Positions 1-8,432 of a stretch of DNA of 17,906 nucleotides are shown here, in pieces (the first letter of the stretch is position 1; every line of letters begins with the position of its first letter). A program made the translations under genes and the position numbers. A model generated the notes under the pieces. The model was given only the letters and a program-made list of their open reading frames with translations, was not told the origin of the DNA and ran no database searches. Origin of the DNA: Burkholderiaceae bacterium (lineage in GTDB: Bacteria > Pseudomonadota > Gammaproteobacteria > Burkholderiales > Burkholderiaceae_E); the NCBI GenBank assembly GCA_016710525.1, contig JADJVQ010000131.1:1-17906 (forward strand), written 5' to 3'.

Positions 1-2715
1 CGCATCACCGGGCACGGCGACGATCACTCGCAAGAAATTGCCGGTCGAATGGTGGGCGTAATTGAGCAGGTAGTCGCCTTCCCGCACGCCCGAGCCCATC
101 TGCGCCGACAGGCGCGGGCCCAGCGCATCGGCGACGCTGCCCACCTTTTGCACCAGAAAACACACCGGCTGGTTGAACGAACCGTTGAAATCGTGAGCCA
201 GCGAACGCGGACGCGATTTCTCGCAGAACTCGTCGCCCCACAACAGGCGCTCGAAGTGGCGACCCGATTGGGTCGAGAGCATCAGCAGCGCCGAGGCTCG
301 CGGCCGGCCAGCCGACATCTGTACGAGGCGCAGCGCCCAGCCCTCGACGTTCTGGCTCATCGCGCCCCCGGGGTCGCTGTAGTCCAGGCGCATCGGCGCG
401 CTCGACTGGACCCGCCAGTCGCCCTCGGGCAGGCGAAGCGCGCGATCGCCGAATCGAATCACCGAACCGCCGGGAAGTTCCCGTCCGACCGACGCGGAGG
501 CAGCCGCCAGGTCGAGCGGCGCGGCTGCCGGACGCGCGTTCCGGGCGGCATCGGCCTCGGTGCGCGCCTTGGCGGAAGCCGCGTCGGCCTTGGCCTGTGC
601 CACGCGGGCCGCCTCTGCTTCGGCGCGGGCCTGGGCCGCGCGCGCGGCGTCGGCCTCGGCGCGGGCCTGGGCCGCACGAGCAGCGTCGGCTTCGGCCCGG
701 GCTTGAGCCTGGATTCGCGTTTTTTCGGCCCGTTCAGCCTTCTCGGCCCGTTCAGCCTTCTCGGCCTTCTCGGCTCGCACCGCCTCCGCTTTGGCTGCCT
801 CTGCCTTCGCCTCTTCCAGGCGCGCCTGTTCGGCACGCGCCCGCGCGGCATCCGCCTCGAGTTTGGCCGCTGCCGCCTTGTCGGCCGCCAGCTTGGAACG
901 GTTGTCGATGGCGGCAGGCGCCGTGGGCGCCACGGGTTCGGCCGTCTTGCCTTCGCCGGCCGCCGCCTTGGCAGCCGCACGGGCGGCCTCGGTCTTGGCC
1001 TTGGCACGACTGGCCTCGGCTTCCGCCTTAGCTGCGCGGCCTCCGCTTCGGCTTTCTGGCGTTCCGCCTCCGCGACCCGGCGCGCCAGATCGGCGTCGGC
1101 CTTGGCCTTTTGCGCCGCCTTCAGGGCCTTGTCGGCGTCTTCCAACGCCTTTTTCTGGGCATCGCCGGCCGCTGCGTCCGCCTGGGTTGCATCGGGAGTG
1201 CGCATCGCCGCAGCGGGTGCGGGTGCGGGTGCGGGTGCGGGTGCGGGTGCGGGTGCGGGAACCACCAACGGTGCCGCCCCGCTTGCGGGCGCTTCGGTCC
1301 CCTTCCCCTGAACTGTCTTCAAGTCGGCTGGCGGCGGTTCCGGCGGCGTGTCGCGGAACTTCCAGACGGCCAGGCCGGTCACGACCAAGGCGCCCGCCAC
1401 GACGGCCCCCAGCACGCCGCCCGCTGTGCGCTGGCGCTGGTTGCCTTGGGCTCCCACAGCAGGCGCGGGCGGCTGATCGACAGGCTTGTGCCGCACCGTC
1501 GGACCCGGCTCGGTATGTGCGATGCCCCCATCGGGCGCACCGGCCGTCGGACTCTCGGATGGCGGCGCTTCGGGTGGCGGCGGGGCCTCGTCGGCCTGTG
1601 TTCCAGGTATCTGCCCGATCGGCACCGAGCCCGCGGTCCGGGGCGCCGGAGCCTGCGGCATCGGTGGCCCGGCCGCAGTCTCCAGTAGAGGACTGAGACG
1701 CCGACAACGGGGCCTGCGCGACCGAACGGTCGGTCGCGGGTGCCGCCGCCGCCGGGGAGCCGAACGCTACGGTCGATCCGGGCGGATCCCAGTGCGCATC
1801 GATGCCCAGTTCGGCGCGCATCTGCTCGACCGACTGAGTGCGCTCGTCCAGGCGCAGGCGCATTGCGTGATGGACCGCCTGGCTGAATCCTTCGCTGTAG
1901 ACGCCAGGCGCAATCTGCGCCAGCGGCTCGAGCGAATCGCTCAGCACCCGCGACACCGAGGGCGGCGGGGCCTTGCCAGTGGCGCAATAGTGGATGACCG
2001 CGCCCAGCGCATACAGGTCGGTCCATGGTCCCTGCTTCATCGACGCATCGTTGGCGTACTGCTCGATGGGTGCAAAGCCCGGCTTGAGAATGACAGTCAT
2101 CGCCTGCGTGATGTCGCCGATCACTCGACGTGCGGCACCGAAGTCGAGCAGAAGCGGCTGGCCGTTTTCGAGAATCAGGATGTTGTCGGGCGCGATGTCG
2201 CGGTGATAGCACTGCTGCCGATGGATCGACGCCAGGGCATCGAGCAGCGGCGACAGCATCCGCTTGAGCCAGGCCTCGGTCGGCGGCCCGGGCAGGCGGC
2301 GCAGCGCATTGCGCAGCGTCTCGCCCTGATACAGCGGCATCACCATGTAGGCGGTGCCGTTCAGCGTCCAGAACCGATGCACCTTGACCAGCGACGGATG
2401 CTCGAAGCGCGCCAGCAGGCGTGCCTCATCCAGGAAGTTCTCGAGCCCCTTGCGGAAGGTTTCTTCGTGCGCGCCCGGCTTGGGCCGCACGGTGGCGTCG
2501 GAGCCACGAAACGCGATCGACGACGGCATGTACTCCTTGATCGCCACCTCGCGCTCGAGCTGGCGATCGTAGGCCCGATAGACGACGCTGAAACCGCCCT
2601 CGCCGACCAGGCCGCGGACTTCGAATTCATCGAAACGGGTGCCCTCGGGCAGATAATTCAGGGAACCCAAACCTGCGTCGCCCGCCGTTCCCGGGGCGCT
2701 CAGCGGCACGGTCAT
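1..2715 (-). CDS. Transmembrane Ser/Thr protein kinase with TolA-like coiled-coil arm (3' end outside window, two frame breaks)
   Basis: Residues 1-310 form a Hanks-type kinase: glycine loop GEGGFS at 38-43, catalytic lysine K60 in VAIKEY, HRDIAPDN at 171-178 and DFG at 191-193, so it should be active in the cytoplasm. A Pro/Ala linker, one membrane helix (bases 1356-1421), an Ala-Pro repeat and about 200 residues of Ala/Lys/Glu/Arg coiled coil follow (about 545-1180, interrupted near 901-960). Then comes an unrecognised domain of 160 or more residues with two cysteines, cut by the window edge. The frame starting at 2715 stays open to base 1. However, the linker, membrane helix and first coiled coil are encoded in another frame: one extra base at about 1660-1690 and one missing base at about 1027-1036. 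The unshifted frame would replace this part with Arg-rich nonsense. The start is the first in-frame ATG after an upstream stop; its ribosome site is weak. The kinase family is certain; the stimulus is unknown. Confidence 0.92.
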   Translation of the reverse strand, partial: MTVPLSAPGTAGDAGLGSLNYLPEGTRFDEFEVRGLVGEGGFSVVYRAYDRQLEREVAIKEYMPSSIAFRGSDATVRPKPGAHEETFRKGLENFLDEARLLARFEHPSLVKVHRFWTLNGTAYMVMPLYQGETLRNALRRLPGPPTEAWLKRMLSPLLDALASIHRQQCYHRDIAPDNILILENGQPLLLDFGAARRVIGDITQAMTVILKPGFAPIEQYANDASMKQGPWTDLYALGAVIHYCATGKAPPPSVSRVLSDSLEPLAQIAPGVYSEGFSQAVHHAMRLRLDERTQSVEQMRAELGIDAHWDPPGSTVAFGSPAAAAPATDRSVAQAPLSASQSSTGDCGRATDAAGSGAPDRGLGADRADTWNTGRRGPAATRSAAIRESDGRCARWGHRTYRAGSDGAAQACRSAARACCGSPRQPAPAHSGRRAGGRRGGRLGRDRPGRLEVPRHAAGTAASRLEDSSGEGDRSARKRGGTVGGSRTRTRTRTRTRTRTRCGDAHSRCNPGGRSGRRCPEKGVGRRRQGPEGGAKGQGRRRSGAPGRGGGTPESRSGGRAAKAEAEASRAKAKTEAARAAAKAAAGEGKTAEPVAPTAPAAIDNRSKLAADKAAAAKLEADAARARAEQARLEEAKAEAAKAEAVRAEKAEKAERAEKAERAEKTRIQAQARAEADAARAAQARAEADAARAAQARAEAEAARVAQAKADAASAKARTEADAARNARPAAAPLDLAAASASVGRELPGGSVIRFGDRALRLPEGDWRVQSSAPMRLDYSDPGGAMSQNVEGWALRLVQMSAGRPRASALLMLSTQSGRHFERLLWGDEFCEKSRPRSLAHDFNGSFNQPVCFLVQKVGSVADALGPRLSAQMGSGVREGDYLLNYAHHSTGNFLRVIVAVPGDA
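565..708 (-). repeat. 36-bp coding repeats in the kinase coiled coil
   Basis: Four consecutive 12-codon units encode variants of AQARAEADAARA. The first three (708-673, 672-637, 636-601) are close copies and the fourth (600-565) is degenerate. They build the distal coiled coil of the kinase's periplasmic arm and look like products of local tandem duplication. Confidence 0.85.
726..761 (-). repeat. Two tandem 18-bp coding repeats (KAERAE)
   Basis: CGGCCCGTTCAGCCTTCT occurs at 726-743 and again, identically, at 744-761. It encodes a repeated Lys-Ala-Glu-Arg-Ala-Glu stretch in the same coiled coil of the kinase gene. Confidence 0.9.
1215..1256 (-). repeat. Seven tandem copies of the hexamer GGGTGC (Ala-Pro repeat)
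   Basis: Seven perfect head-to-tail copies of GGGTGC are read directly. On the minus strand they encode an alternating Pro-Ala hinge in the kinase gene, just outside the membrane helix. Because the unit is six bases, copy-number change would alter hinge length without breaking the frame. Confidence 0.95.
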
Positions 2716-2831
2716 CGAGACCTGTCCGATCCCGCCACGATTGGTATTGGTCAAGCGCCCGTTCTCCGTGCGGCAGATTGCCGAGATCAACCTGGAACAG
2801 TATCAGATCCGCCGGCCGGCGCGCCGTGCAT

Positions 2832-3977
2832 TTATCGGCGCTTCAGGCGCGGATCGGGCGCATCGCGGATCGCGTCGGCCAGCAGCGACAGCGCCGTGAC
2901 GAAAACCGCCATCGCCACCGTGGCGCTTGCCAGCTGCCACCATTTGCCGGTCAGCAGATCATTTTGCGCCTCGTTGAGCATCGAGCCCCACGACACCCCG
3001 TCGACCGGCACGCCGAAGCCGAGGAACGACAGGATCACCTCGGATTTGATGCAGCTCACCGCGAGCAGCGAAAACTGGATCAGCACGACGTGGCTGATGT
3101 TGGGGAAGACGTGCACCGCGATACGCCGCCAGACCGACGCGCCGATCGCATCGGCGGCGCGAACGTATTCGCGCGTCTTGTGCTTCAGGTATTCGGCCCG
3201 CACCAGCCGAAAGACGCCTGTCCAGGTGGTAAGCCCCAGGATCACCACCAAATTGGCGAGGCTGCGCTGGCCGAGCACCGCTGCGATCGCCAGCACCAGC
3301 AAAATCGTCGGAACCGACGTGAACACGCTGTAGAACCAGTTGGCCAGGTCGTCGACCACGCCTCCGAACCAGCCGGCCAGTGCGCCCAGCACGGTGCCGA
3401 TCAGGGTCGCGACGAGGGCCGCCGCCAGGCCGACGAGTATCGAGGTCTGCGCGCCCTTGAGGGTCTTGGCCGCCACGTCGCGCCCCCATTTGTCGGCACC
3501 CAGCGCGAGCGAGGTCGATCGTTCGGCATCCGCTTCGCCCTGGCCGCCCGACAGCGCGGCCCGGGCCGCCTGCACCTCGTCGGCGATCGGATCGGCGATC
3601 GCGGTCAGGCTGGGCACGGTGTCGGCCAACTGGCGCAGGCGCACGGGATCGGTCTCGACCCCGAGTTCGCGCAAGGCCTGCGCCAGGGGGTCGACGATGT
3701 CCACCGGCGTCGGCAGCATCTGCGGATCCCATGGCGCGGCCGACTGCCGAACCGTGCGCGGCCCGGCAGGATCGGCCATGCCGAACAGCGAGGGCGGCGC
3801 GTGGCTGATCGCCACCTCACGCTGCCAGTCACCCGCCACAAGCCCGAGCGCGGAGGCAGCGACCAGCAAGACTCGCGACCACCAGCGCCAGTGACACCAG
3901 ACCGACACCAGTCACGGCGCGCGCCGCCAGGCCAGCCGCCAGGCCCCTTCGCTGCCCCTCAACTCGGCGCGGTTCAT
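2832..3977 (-). CDS. ABC importer permease, DppC/YejE type (frame breaks near the N-terminus)
   Basis: This is an inner-membrane permease of the peptide/nickel importer class (BPD_transp_1 family). The EAA-type cytoplasmic loop reads EYVRAADAIGAS, followed by HVFPNISHVV, and the C-terminus ends DAPDPRLKRR. A long extracytoplasmic loop of about 130 residues separates the first membrane helix from the core. The ATG at 3977 overlaps the upstream permease stop as ATGA and gives the usual start (MNRAELRGSEGAWRLAWRR). Read straight, that frame hits TGA at 3914-3912 and resumes open. The hydrophobic first helix is recovered by moving frame between about 3925 and 3865, which requires one missing and one extra base that compensate. 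The later ATG at 3908 would give a Trp-rich N-terminus and is unlikely to be the start. A gap of 116 bases with a small GC palindrome (2810-2821) separates it from the kinase gene. Confidence 0.88.
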
Positions 3978-4911
3978 TCGATGCGCACGCGCGGGTCGGC
4001 CACCTTGTACAGCAGATCGCCGATCAGGTTGAACACCATGGTCGCCATCGCCACGTAGATGGTTACCGCCTTGATCACCGGGAAATCGCTGCGTTCGACC
4101 GCCAGGATGATCTCTCGGCCGATGCCCGGAATCGAAAAGAACCGTTCGATCAGGAAGGCACCGATCAGCAGCCCCGGCAGGCTCGAGATCACGAACGTGA
4201 TCACCGGCACCAGGGCGTTGCGCAGCACGTGCACGAGCAGCGTGCGCGATTCGCTCAGCCCTTGGCGCGGGCGGTGCGCACGTAGTCCTGGTCGATTTCA
4301 TCCAAGATGAAGCTGCGAAACAGGCGCACATTGGGCGCCAGGCTGACGATGACGCCCAGCAGCACCGGCAGCGGCGCATAGACCAGCAGGTTGCGCCAGC
4401 CCTGCTCGCTCCAGCCCTGGACCGGAAACCACCCCAGCTTGTAGGCCAGCCAATACTGGCCGACGATGATGACGACGAGAATGCTGATCGACATGCCCGC
4501 GGTGCAGACGATCATCACTAGCCGGTCGCTCAGGGTGCCGCGCACCCTGGCCACCGCCAGCGCCAGCAGCAGCGCGATGCCGGTGTCGAGCACCAGCAGC
4601 GGCACCAGCACCGTCAGCGACGGCCCCAACCGGGTCGCAAAGATGCGCGAAACGCTCTCGCCGGTGGTCCAGCTCGCGCCGAAGTCGAAAGTCAGCACCT
4701 GCTGCACGAACAGCCACAGCTGTTGCGGGTACGACAGATCCAGCCCGAGCTGGCGGCGAATGTTGGCGATCTGCTCCTTGTCGGAGACCAGCCCGGCCAG
4801 AATCGTCGCCGGATCGCCCGCCACCCAATTGAACAGGAAGAACACCAGCAGGATCACGCCCGCGAGCGTGGGCACCATCTGCCACAGTCGGCGAACGACA
4901 AAAGCAGTCAT
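3974..4911 (-). CDS. ABC importer permease, DppB/YejB type (one frame break)
   Basis: About 312 residues. The N-terminus MTAFVVRRLWQMVPTLAG and first helix are typical of DppB/OppB permeases, and the EAA loop reads DYVRTARAKG then LSES, HVLRNALVPVIT. The gene overlaps the binding-protein stop (ATGA at 4911-4908), and its own stop overlaps the next permease start (ATGA at 3977-3974), so translation is probably coupled. A single missing base near 4258-4260 turns the expected Lys-Gly-Leu-Ser of the EAA loop into Lys-Gly-stop (TGA at 4257-4255). The remaining 86 or so codons are intact in the neighbouring frame. Since the break falls inside the ATPase-docking loop, a genuine truncation would abolish function. 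Assembly error is the simpler reading. Confidence 0.92.
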
Positions 4912-6789
4912 TGCGCCGGGCGCGCGCGCTCGAGGTCGAGGTACATGAAGTCGGCATGCAGCACCGGGTGCTTCTTGTACCCCAGCACCCGCGGCTGGTA
5001 GAGCTGGTTGCGGTACCGCGTGGTGCCCAGCAGCCAAGCGCCATTGACCTCCATCAGCCGGTGCATGTCGCGGTACAGGCGGTTGCGCTCCGGGCCATCG
5101 GGCAACTCCCGGGTCTTTTTCATACAGGGCATCCCACTGCTCGTTGGCAAAGCAGGCGTAGTTGCGCTCGCCGATGTTCTTGCCATAGAGCAACTGCACG
5201 AAATAATCGGCATCGGGAATCGCGGCGATCCAGGCCGCACCCCATGAACTGACCTGGCAGGCCTTGGATTGTTTGAGAAGTTCGGGGAACTTGTCCTTGC
5301 GGATGTCGACCCGCAGGCCCACCCGGTCCAGCGATTTTTTCCAGAGCTCGTCGCGCTCGCGCTCGATCGACGAGGTGGTCGAGTAGATCGGAATGCTCAG
5401 CGGTTTGCCGTCGGGCAGCGTGCGATACCCGTCGGCCCCCTTGCGATAGCCGAATCGGTCGAGCAAGGCATTGGCCAGAGCGGGATCGAATCGCTGGCTG
5501 CTGCGATAGGCCGGATCATGGCCGACGATGGCCGGTGGCGCCATCCAATGGGTGCGAACCGCCTGGCCTTTGCGGATGACGCGGATTTCCTCGTCGACGT
5601 CGTAGGCCATGATGATCGCGCGGCGCAACGCAATCTTCTCCTTCGACACGCCACCCAGCAGCGGATCGCGCAGGTTGAAGAACTGGAAGGTCATGTCCGG
5701 ATCGAGCGAACGATGCAGGCCGATGCCGCGTTGCGCCAGCTCCGGCAGCAGTCGGTTGTCGGGCCCCAGCGCCTTCTCGATGAAACTGGGCGGTGTGGCG
5801 ATCAGATCCAGTTCGCCGCCCTGGAAGGCCAGCCACATCGACTGGGGCTCTTCGATGATCGAGATCTCGACCCGACCGATCGCCGGCATGCGCCGGCCCG
5901 TCATCTGCCTGACCAGGCGCTGGTCGTCCGGGTCATCGCCCGCGGTGAAATCCCAGACGAAGCCCCGGTACGAGGGGTTGGCAGCGAGCAGGATCTTGGC
6001 GCCGCGGACCCACTTGTCGAGCCGGTACGGCCCTGTGCCCACCGGGTGCGCCATGATCTCGTCGAACCCGTAATGCTCGACCACTTCGCGCGCGACGATG
6101 CCGAAATTGTTGGTCGCCAGCACATGCAGGAAGATGAAATCGGCGCGCAGCAGGCGCACGCGCAGGGTATGCCGGTCGACGACCTCGAGGCCTGGAATCT
6201 TGGCGTCATAGTCGAAGCGCGCGCCTGGCTGGCTCGCCTGCGTGTACAGGTCGTCCAGCCCCTCGATCTTGCCCGCAACCTGCGCGCGCCACGGCGAGCG
6301 GTTCTTCGGGTCCATGTGACGCATGATCGAATACACCACGTCCTGGGCCAGCAGTTCGCGTGGTTTGCCCTTGAACGCGGGATCGTCGGCGAACATCACG
6401 CCGCGGCGCAGCCGGAAGGTCAGCGTGCGGCCGCCCTCGGCCATCTCGGGCATGGCCTCGGCCAGCATCGGCACGAGCTTGACCGGCCGGGCCAGCCAGT
6501 CGTAGGTCAGCAGCCGCTCGAAGATTGCGCCATTGACGATGTTCGAATACAGGTCGCTCACGCGCGCCGGATCGAATCCGGTCTCGGCCACGGGAAACGC
6601 CAGGCGAAGCACCTTGGACGGATCCGCCCGATGGGGGCCAGGCGACGGTTTGGCCGAACCCGCCGGTGTGGGTGCCGAGCGACCCGCGTCGGGCGGACCC
6701 GCGCTGCGGTCCTGGGCCCGCACGGGCGCCATCGCGGCCAGCCAGATGACCGCCATCATCAGCGCCACCACGGTCAGCCGCTGCCTCAC
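4908..6789 (-). CDS. Periplasmic extracellular solute-binding protein, family 5 (one frame break)
   Basis: About 626 residues, within the range of DppA/OppA/YejA-type binding proteins. The GTG start at 6789 lies five bases after the tonB stop, with GGAG inside the end of tonB. It gives a clear Sec signal peptide, VRQRLTVVALMMAVIWLAAMA, cleaved around VRA/QD. The mature part shows the family features: lobe I with GAIFERLLTYD and LAEAMPEM, then VVYSIMRHMDP, GTGPYRLDKW, and the late IPDADYFVQLLYG. An extra base in a run of five T (5116-5120 plus strand) shifts the frame after ALYEK. The true end (TRELPDGPERNRLYRDMHRL onward) is in the next frame and stops at 4908. The substrate is not readable; a short peptide or peptide-like siderophore is plausible from the family and from the TonB genes upstream. 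Confidence 0.92.
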
Positions 6790-6794
6790 AACCG

Positions 6795-7500
6795 TTACTC
6801 CAAGCGGAAAGTGAACGGAACCTCGACGATGTACTCCGTATCGTCGGGCGGAAACTCGTATTGGCGCAAGGCCGCTTCGACCGAACGTTCGAACACTCCG
6901 CGCGGCTTGGCGCTCACGATCGTCACAGCGACCACCCTGCCCTCCCGACTGACACTGGCGCGCGCGATCACCTCGCCCTCGATCTCGTCTTGCAGCGCGC
7001 GACGCGGATATTCTGGCCTGGCTTGGCGGATCGGTGTGACACCTCGGCGCAAGGCCGGCTTGGGCGCCGGTGCAGGCGGCGCCGGCGCGGGCACCGCGAC
7101 GGGGGCCGGCGGAGCCGGCGGCGGTGGCGGCGCGATCACGGGCGGCACGACCGGCGGTGTCGGCGTGACGGCGGTGATGACCGGCGCTGGCGCCGCGGCC
7201 GGCGGGGTGACTTCGGGCGGCGGCACATACGGAGGAGGCGCGGCGGCCGGCGGCGGAGGCGGCTGCTTGACGATCTGGCGGGGCGGCGGGAGGGGGCGGA
7301 GGCGGAGGAGGAGGCGGAGGCGGCAGCTTCACCTCGTCGACGATCTTGGTCTCCAGCGGCTTCTTGACCACGTCGACCACCTTGCGCGCCAGGCCCGACA
7401 TCAGCGCATAGCCCGCCAGCGCGTGCAGCGCGACCACGACCCCGATGCCGACCATGCGACGGCTGGAGTGGCGCGGCTTGTATGAAAGATCCACCGGCAC
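6795..7500 (-). CDS. tonB: TonB energy-transducing protein (one frame break in the proline-rich region)
   Basis: The short cytoplasmic N-terminus is followed by a membrane helix carrying the family histidine (VVALHALAGYAL, H26), then KPLETKIVDEV and a long proline-rich spacer. The C-terminal TonB domain reads RPEYPRRALQDEIEGEV through to the terminal FTFRLE. TonB couples the ExbB/ExbD proton motor to outer-membrane receptors. The GTG start overlaps the exbD stop by one base (TAGTG), which implies coupled translation. One extra base between about 7278 and 7297, in a G/C-rich run within the polyproline codons, moves the rest into another frame (RQIVKQPPPPPAAAPPPY). Without correction the N-terminal frame runs on through the next genes. 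Reconstructed length is about 234 residues. Confidence 0.92.
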
Positions 7501-7931
7501 TACTCGGCGAACTGCTCGCTGCCGACCACACCGATCCGGGTGAGGCCCAGCCGCTGCGAGGACGCGAGCACATACGCGACAACCTCGTACTTGGCGAATT
7601 TGTTCGGCCGCAGATGCACCTCGGGCTGAACGGGCTGCGCCGCGGCCGCCTGCATCTTGGCGTCGAGCGCTTCTCGGCTGGGAAGTGCCTCGCCCTGCCA
7701 GTAGACGACGCTCTTGTCGTCGATGTCGACCTTGACCACCTCCGGCTTGATCAGCGAAGGCGGCGGCACCCCGACCGGCATGTTCAGGTTGACCGAGTGC
7801 AGCTGGATCGGGATGGTGATGATCAGCATGATCAGCAGCACCAGCATCACGTCGATCAGCGGGGTGGTGTTGATCTCGATCATCACCTCAGGTTCGGACG
7901 ACCCGGAGTCCGGTCCGATGTTCATCGCCAT
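7500..7931 (-). CDS. exbD: ExbD-type proton-channel subunit, second copy
   Basis: 143 residues: a short cytoplasmic tail, one membrane helix and a periplasmic domain. The helix contains the essential aspartate in TTPLIDVMLVLLIMLIITIP (D27 from the chosen start). ATG 7931 is chosen because GAGGAG (7943-7938) lies six bases upstream and because MAMN matches the start of the first copy. An upstream in-frame start at 7973 would add 14 uncharacteristic residues. The gene lies 68 bases after exbD copy 1 and overlaps tonB. The two copies differ considerably in their periplasmic parts, so they are probably functionally distinct subunits, as in other TonB systems with two ExbD proteins. Confidence 0.95.
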   Translation of the reverse strand: MAMNIGPDSGSSEPEVMIEINTTPLIDVMLVLLIMLIITIPIQLHSVNLNMPVGVPPPSLIKPEVVKVDIDDKSVVYWQGEALPSREALDAKMQAAAAQPVQPEVHLRPNKFAKYEVVAYVLASSQRLGLTRIGVVGSEQFAE

Positions 7932-7999
7932 GTCTTGCTCCTCGGACGACCTGCCCGGAGCGCGGGCGCACACTCGGCTGCCACGCTCAGTTGCCCCGC

Positions 8000-8428
8000 T
8001 CAGTTGCCACGCGCGGGCGGCTCGGTGATGAATGCCACCTTGGTGATGCCGGCGCGCTGGCAGGCATAGATCACCTTGCCCACCGAATCGTAGTCGGCCG
8101 CGAGGTCACCGCGGATCTGAACCTCGGGCTGAGGATCGCGCGTCGACACCTTCTTCAGCCGATCGACCAGCGCCTGCGCATTGGGCAGCCGGACGTCGTA
8201 CCAGAACAGGCCGCCGTCGCGGTCGACCGAGATGATGATGTTCTCCGGCTTGGTCTCGCGAACCTCGACGGTCTCCTTGGGAAGCTGCAGCTGGATCGAG
8301 GTGGTCACGACCGGAATCGTGATCAGGAAGATGATCAGCAGCACCAGCATCACATCGACCAGCGGAGTCGTGTTGATCGCGGAGAGGACCTCGTCATCGC
8401 CCTGGGGCGGACCGACGTTCATGGCCAT
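8000..8428 (-). CDS. exbD: ExbD-type proton-channel subunit, first copy
   Basis: 142 residues, intact. The membrane helix is TTPLVDVMLVLLIIFLIT with the proton-carrying aspartate at D25, the same position as in E. coli ExbD. The periplasmic part contains LPKETVEVRETKPENIIISVDRDG and ends AFITEPPARGN. Its ATG lies four bases after the exbB stop, so it is co-transcribed and probably coupled to exbB. With ExbB it forms the proton-driven stator that energises TonB. The family assignment is secure; whether it serves TonB alone is inference from the order of the operon. Confidence 0.96.
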   Translation of the reverse strand: MAMNVGPPQGDDEVLSAINTTPLVDVMLVLLIIFLITIPVVTTSIQLQLPKETVEVRETKPENIIISVDRDGGLFWYDVRLPNAQALVDRLKKVSTRDPQPEVQIRGDLAADYDSVGKVIYACQRAGITKVAFITEPPARGN

Positions 8429-8432
8429 GGTC

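Noticed and set aside
1215..1256. CRISPR-like or regulatory repeat
   Set aside because: Units are contiguous with no spacers and are in-frame Ala-Pro codons inside a gene.
49..1311. Plus-strand 420-codon open frame
   Set aside because: Antisense shadow of the kinase coiled-coil region; Gly/Arg/Leu-rich, no domain, and the minus strand carries clear kinase sequence.
2810..2821. Palindrome CGCCGGCCGGCG as a terminator for the permease operon
   Set aside because: Self-complementary with no loop and no T-run; in GC-rich sequence a short palindrome like this is expected by chance.
1486..3333. Plus-strand 615-codon open frame
   Set aside because: Lies opposite the kinase domain and a permease with conserved motifs on the minus strand; composition is that of a GC-rich shadow frame.
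5269..7485. Plus-strand 738-codon open frame
   Set aside because: Exactly opposite the binding protein and tonB; its Gly-rich part is the complement of the proline-rich codons.
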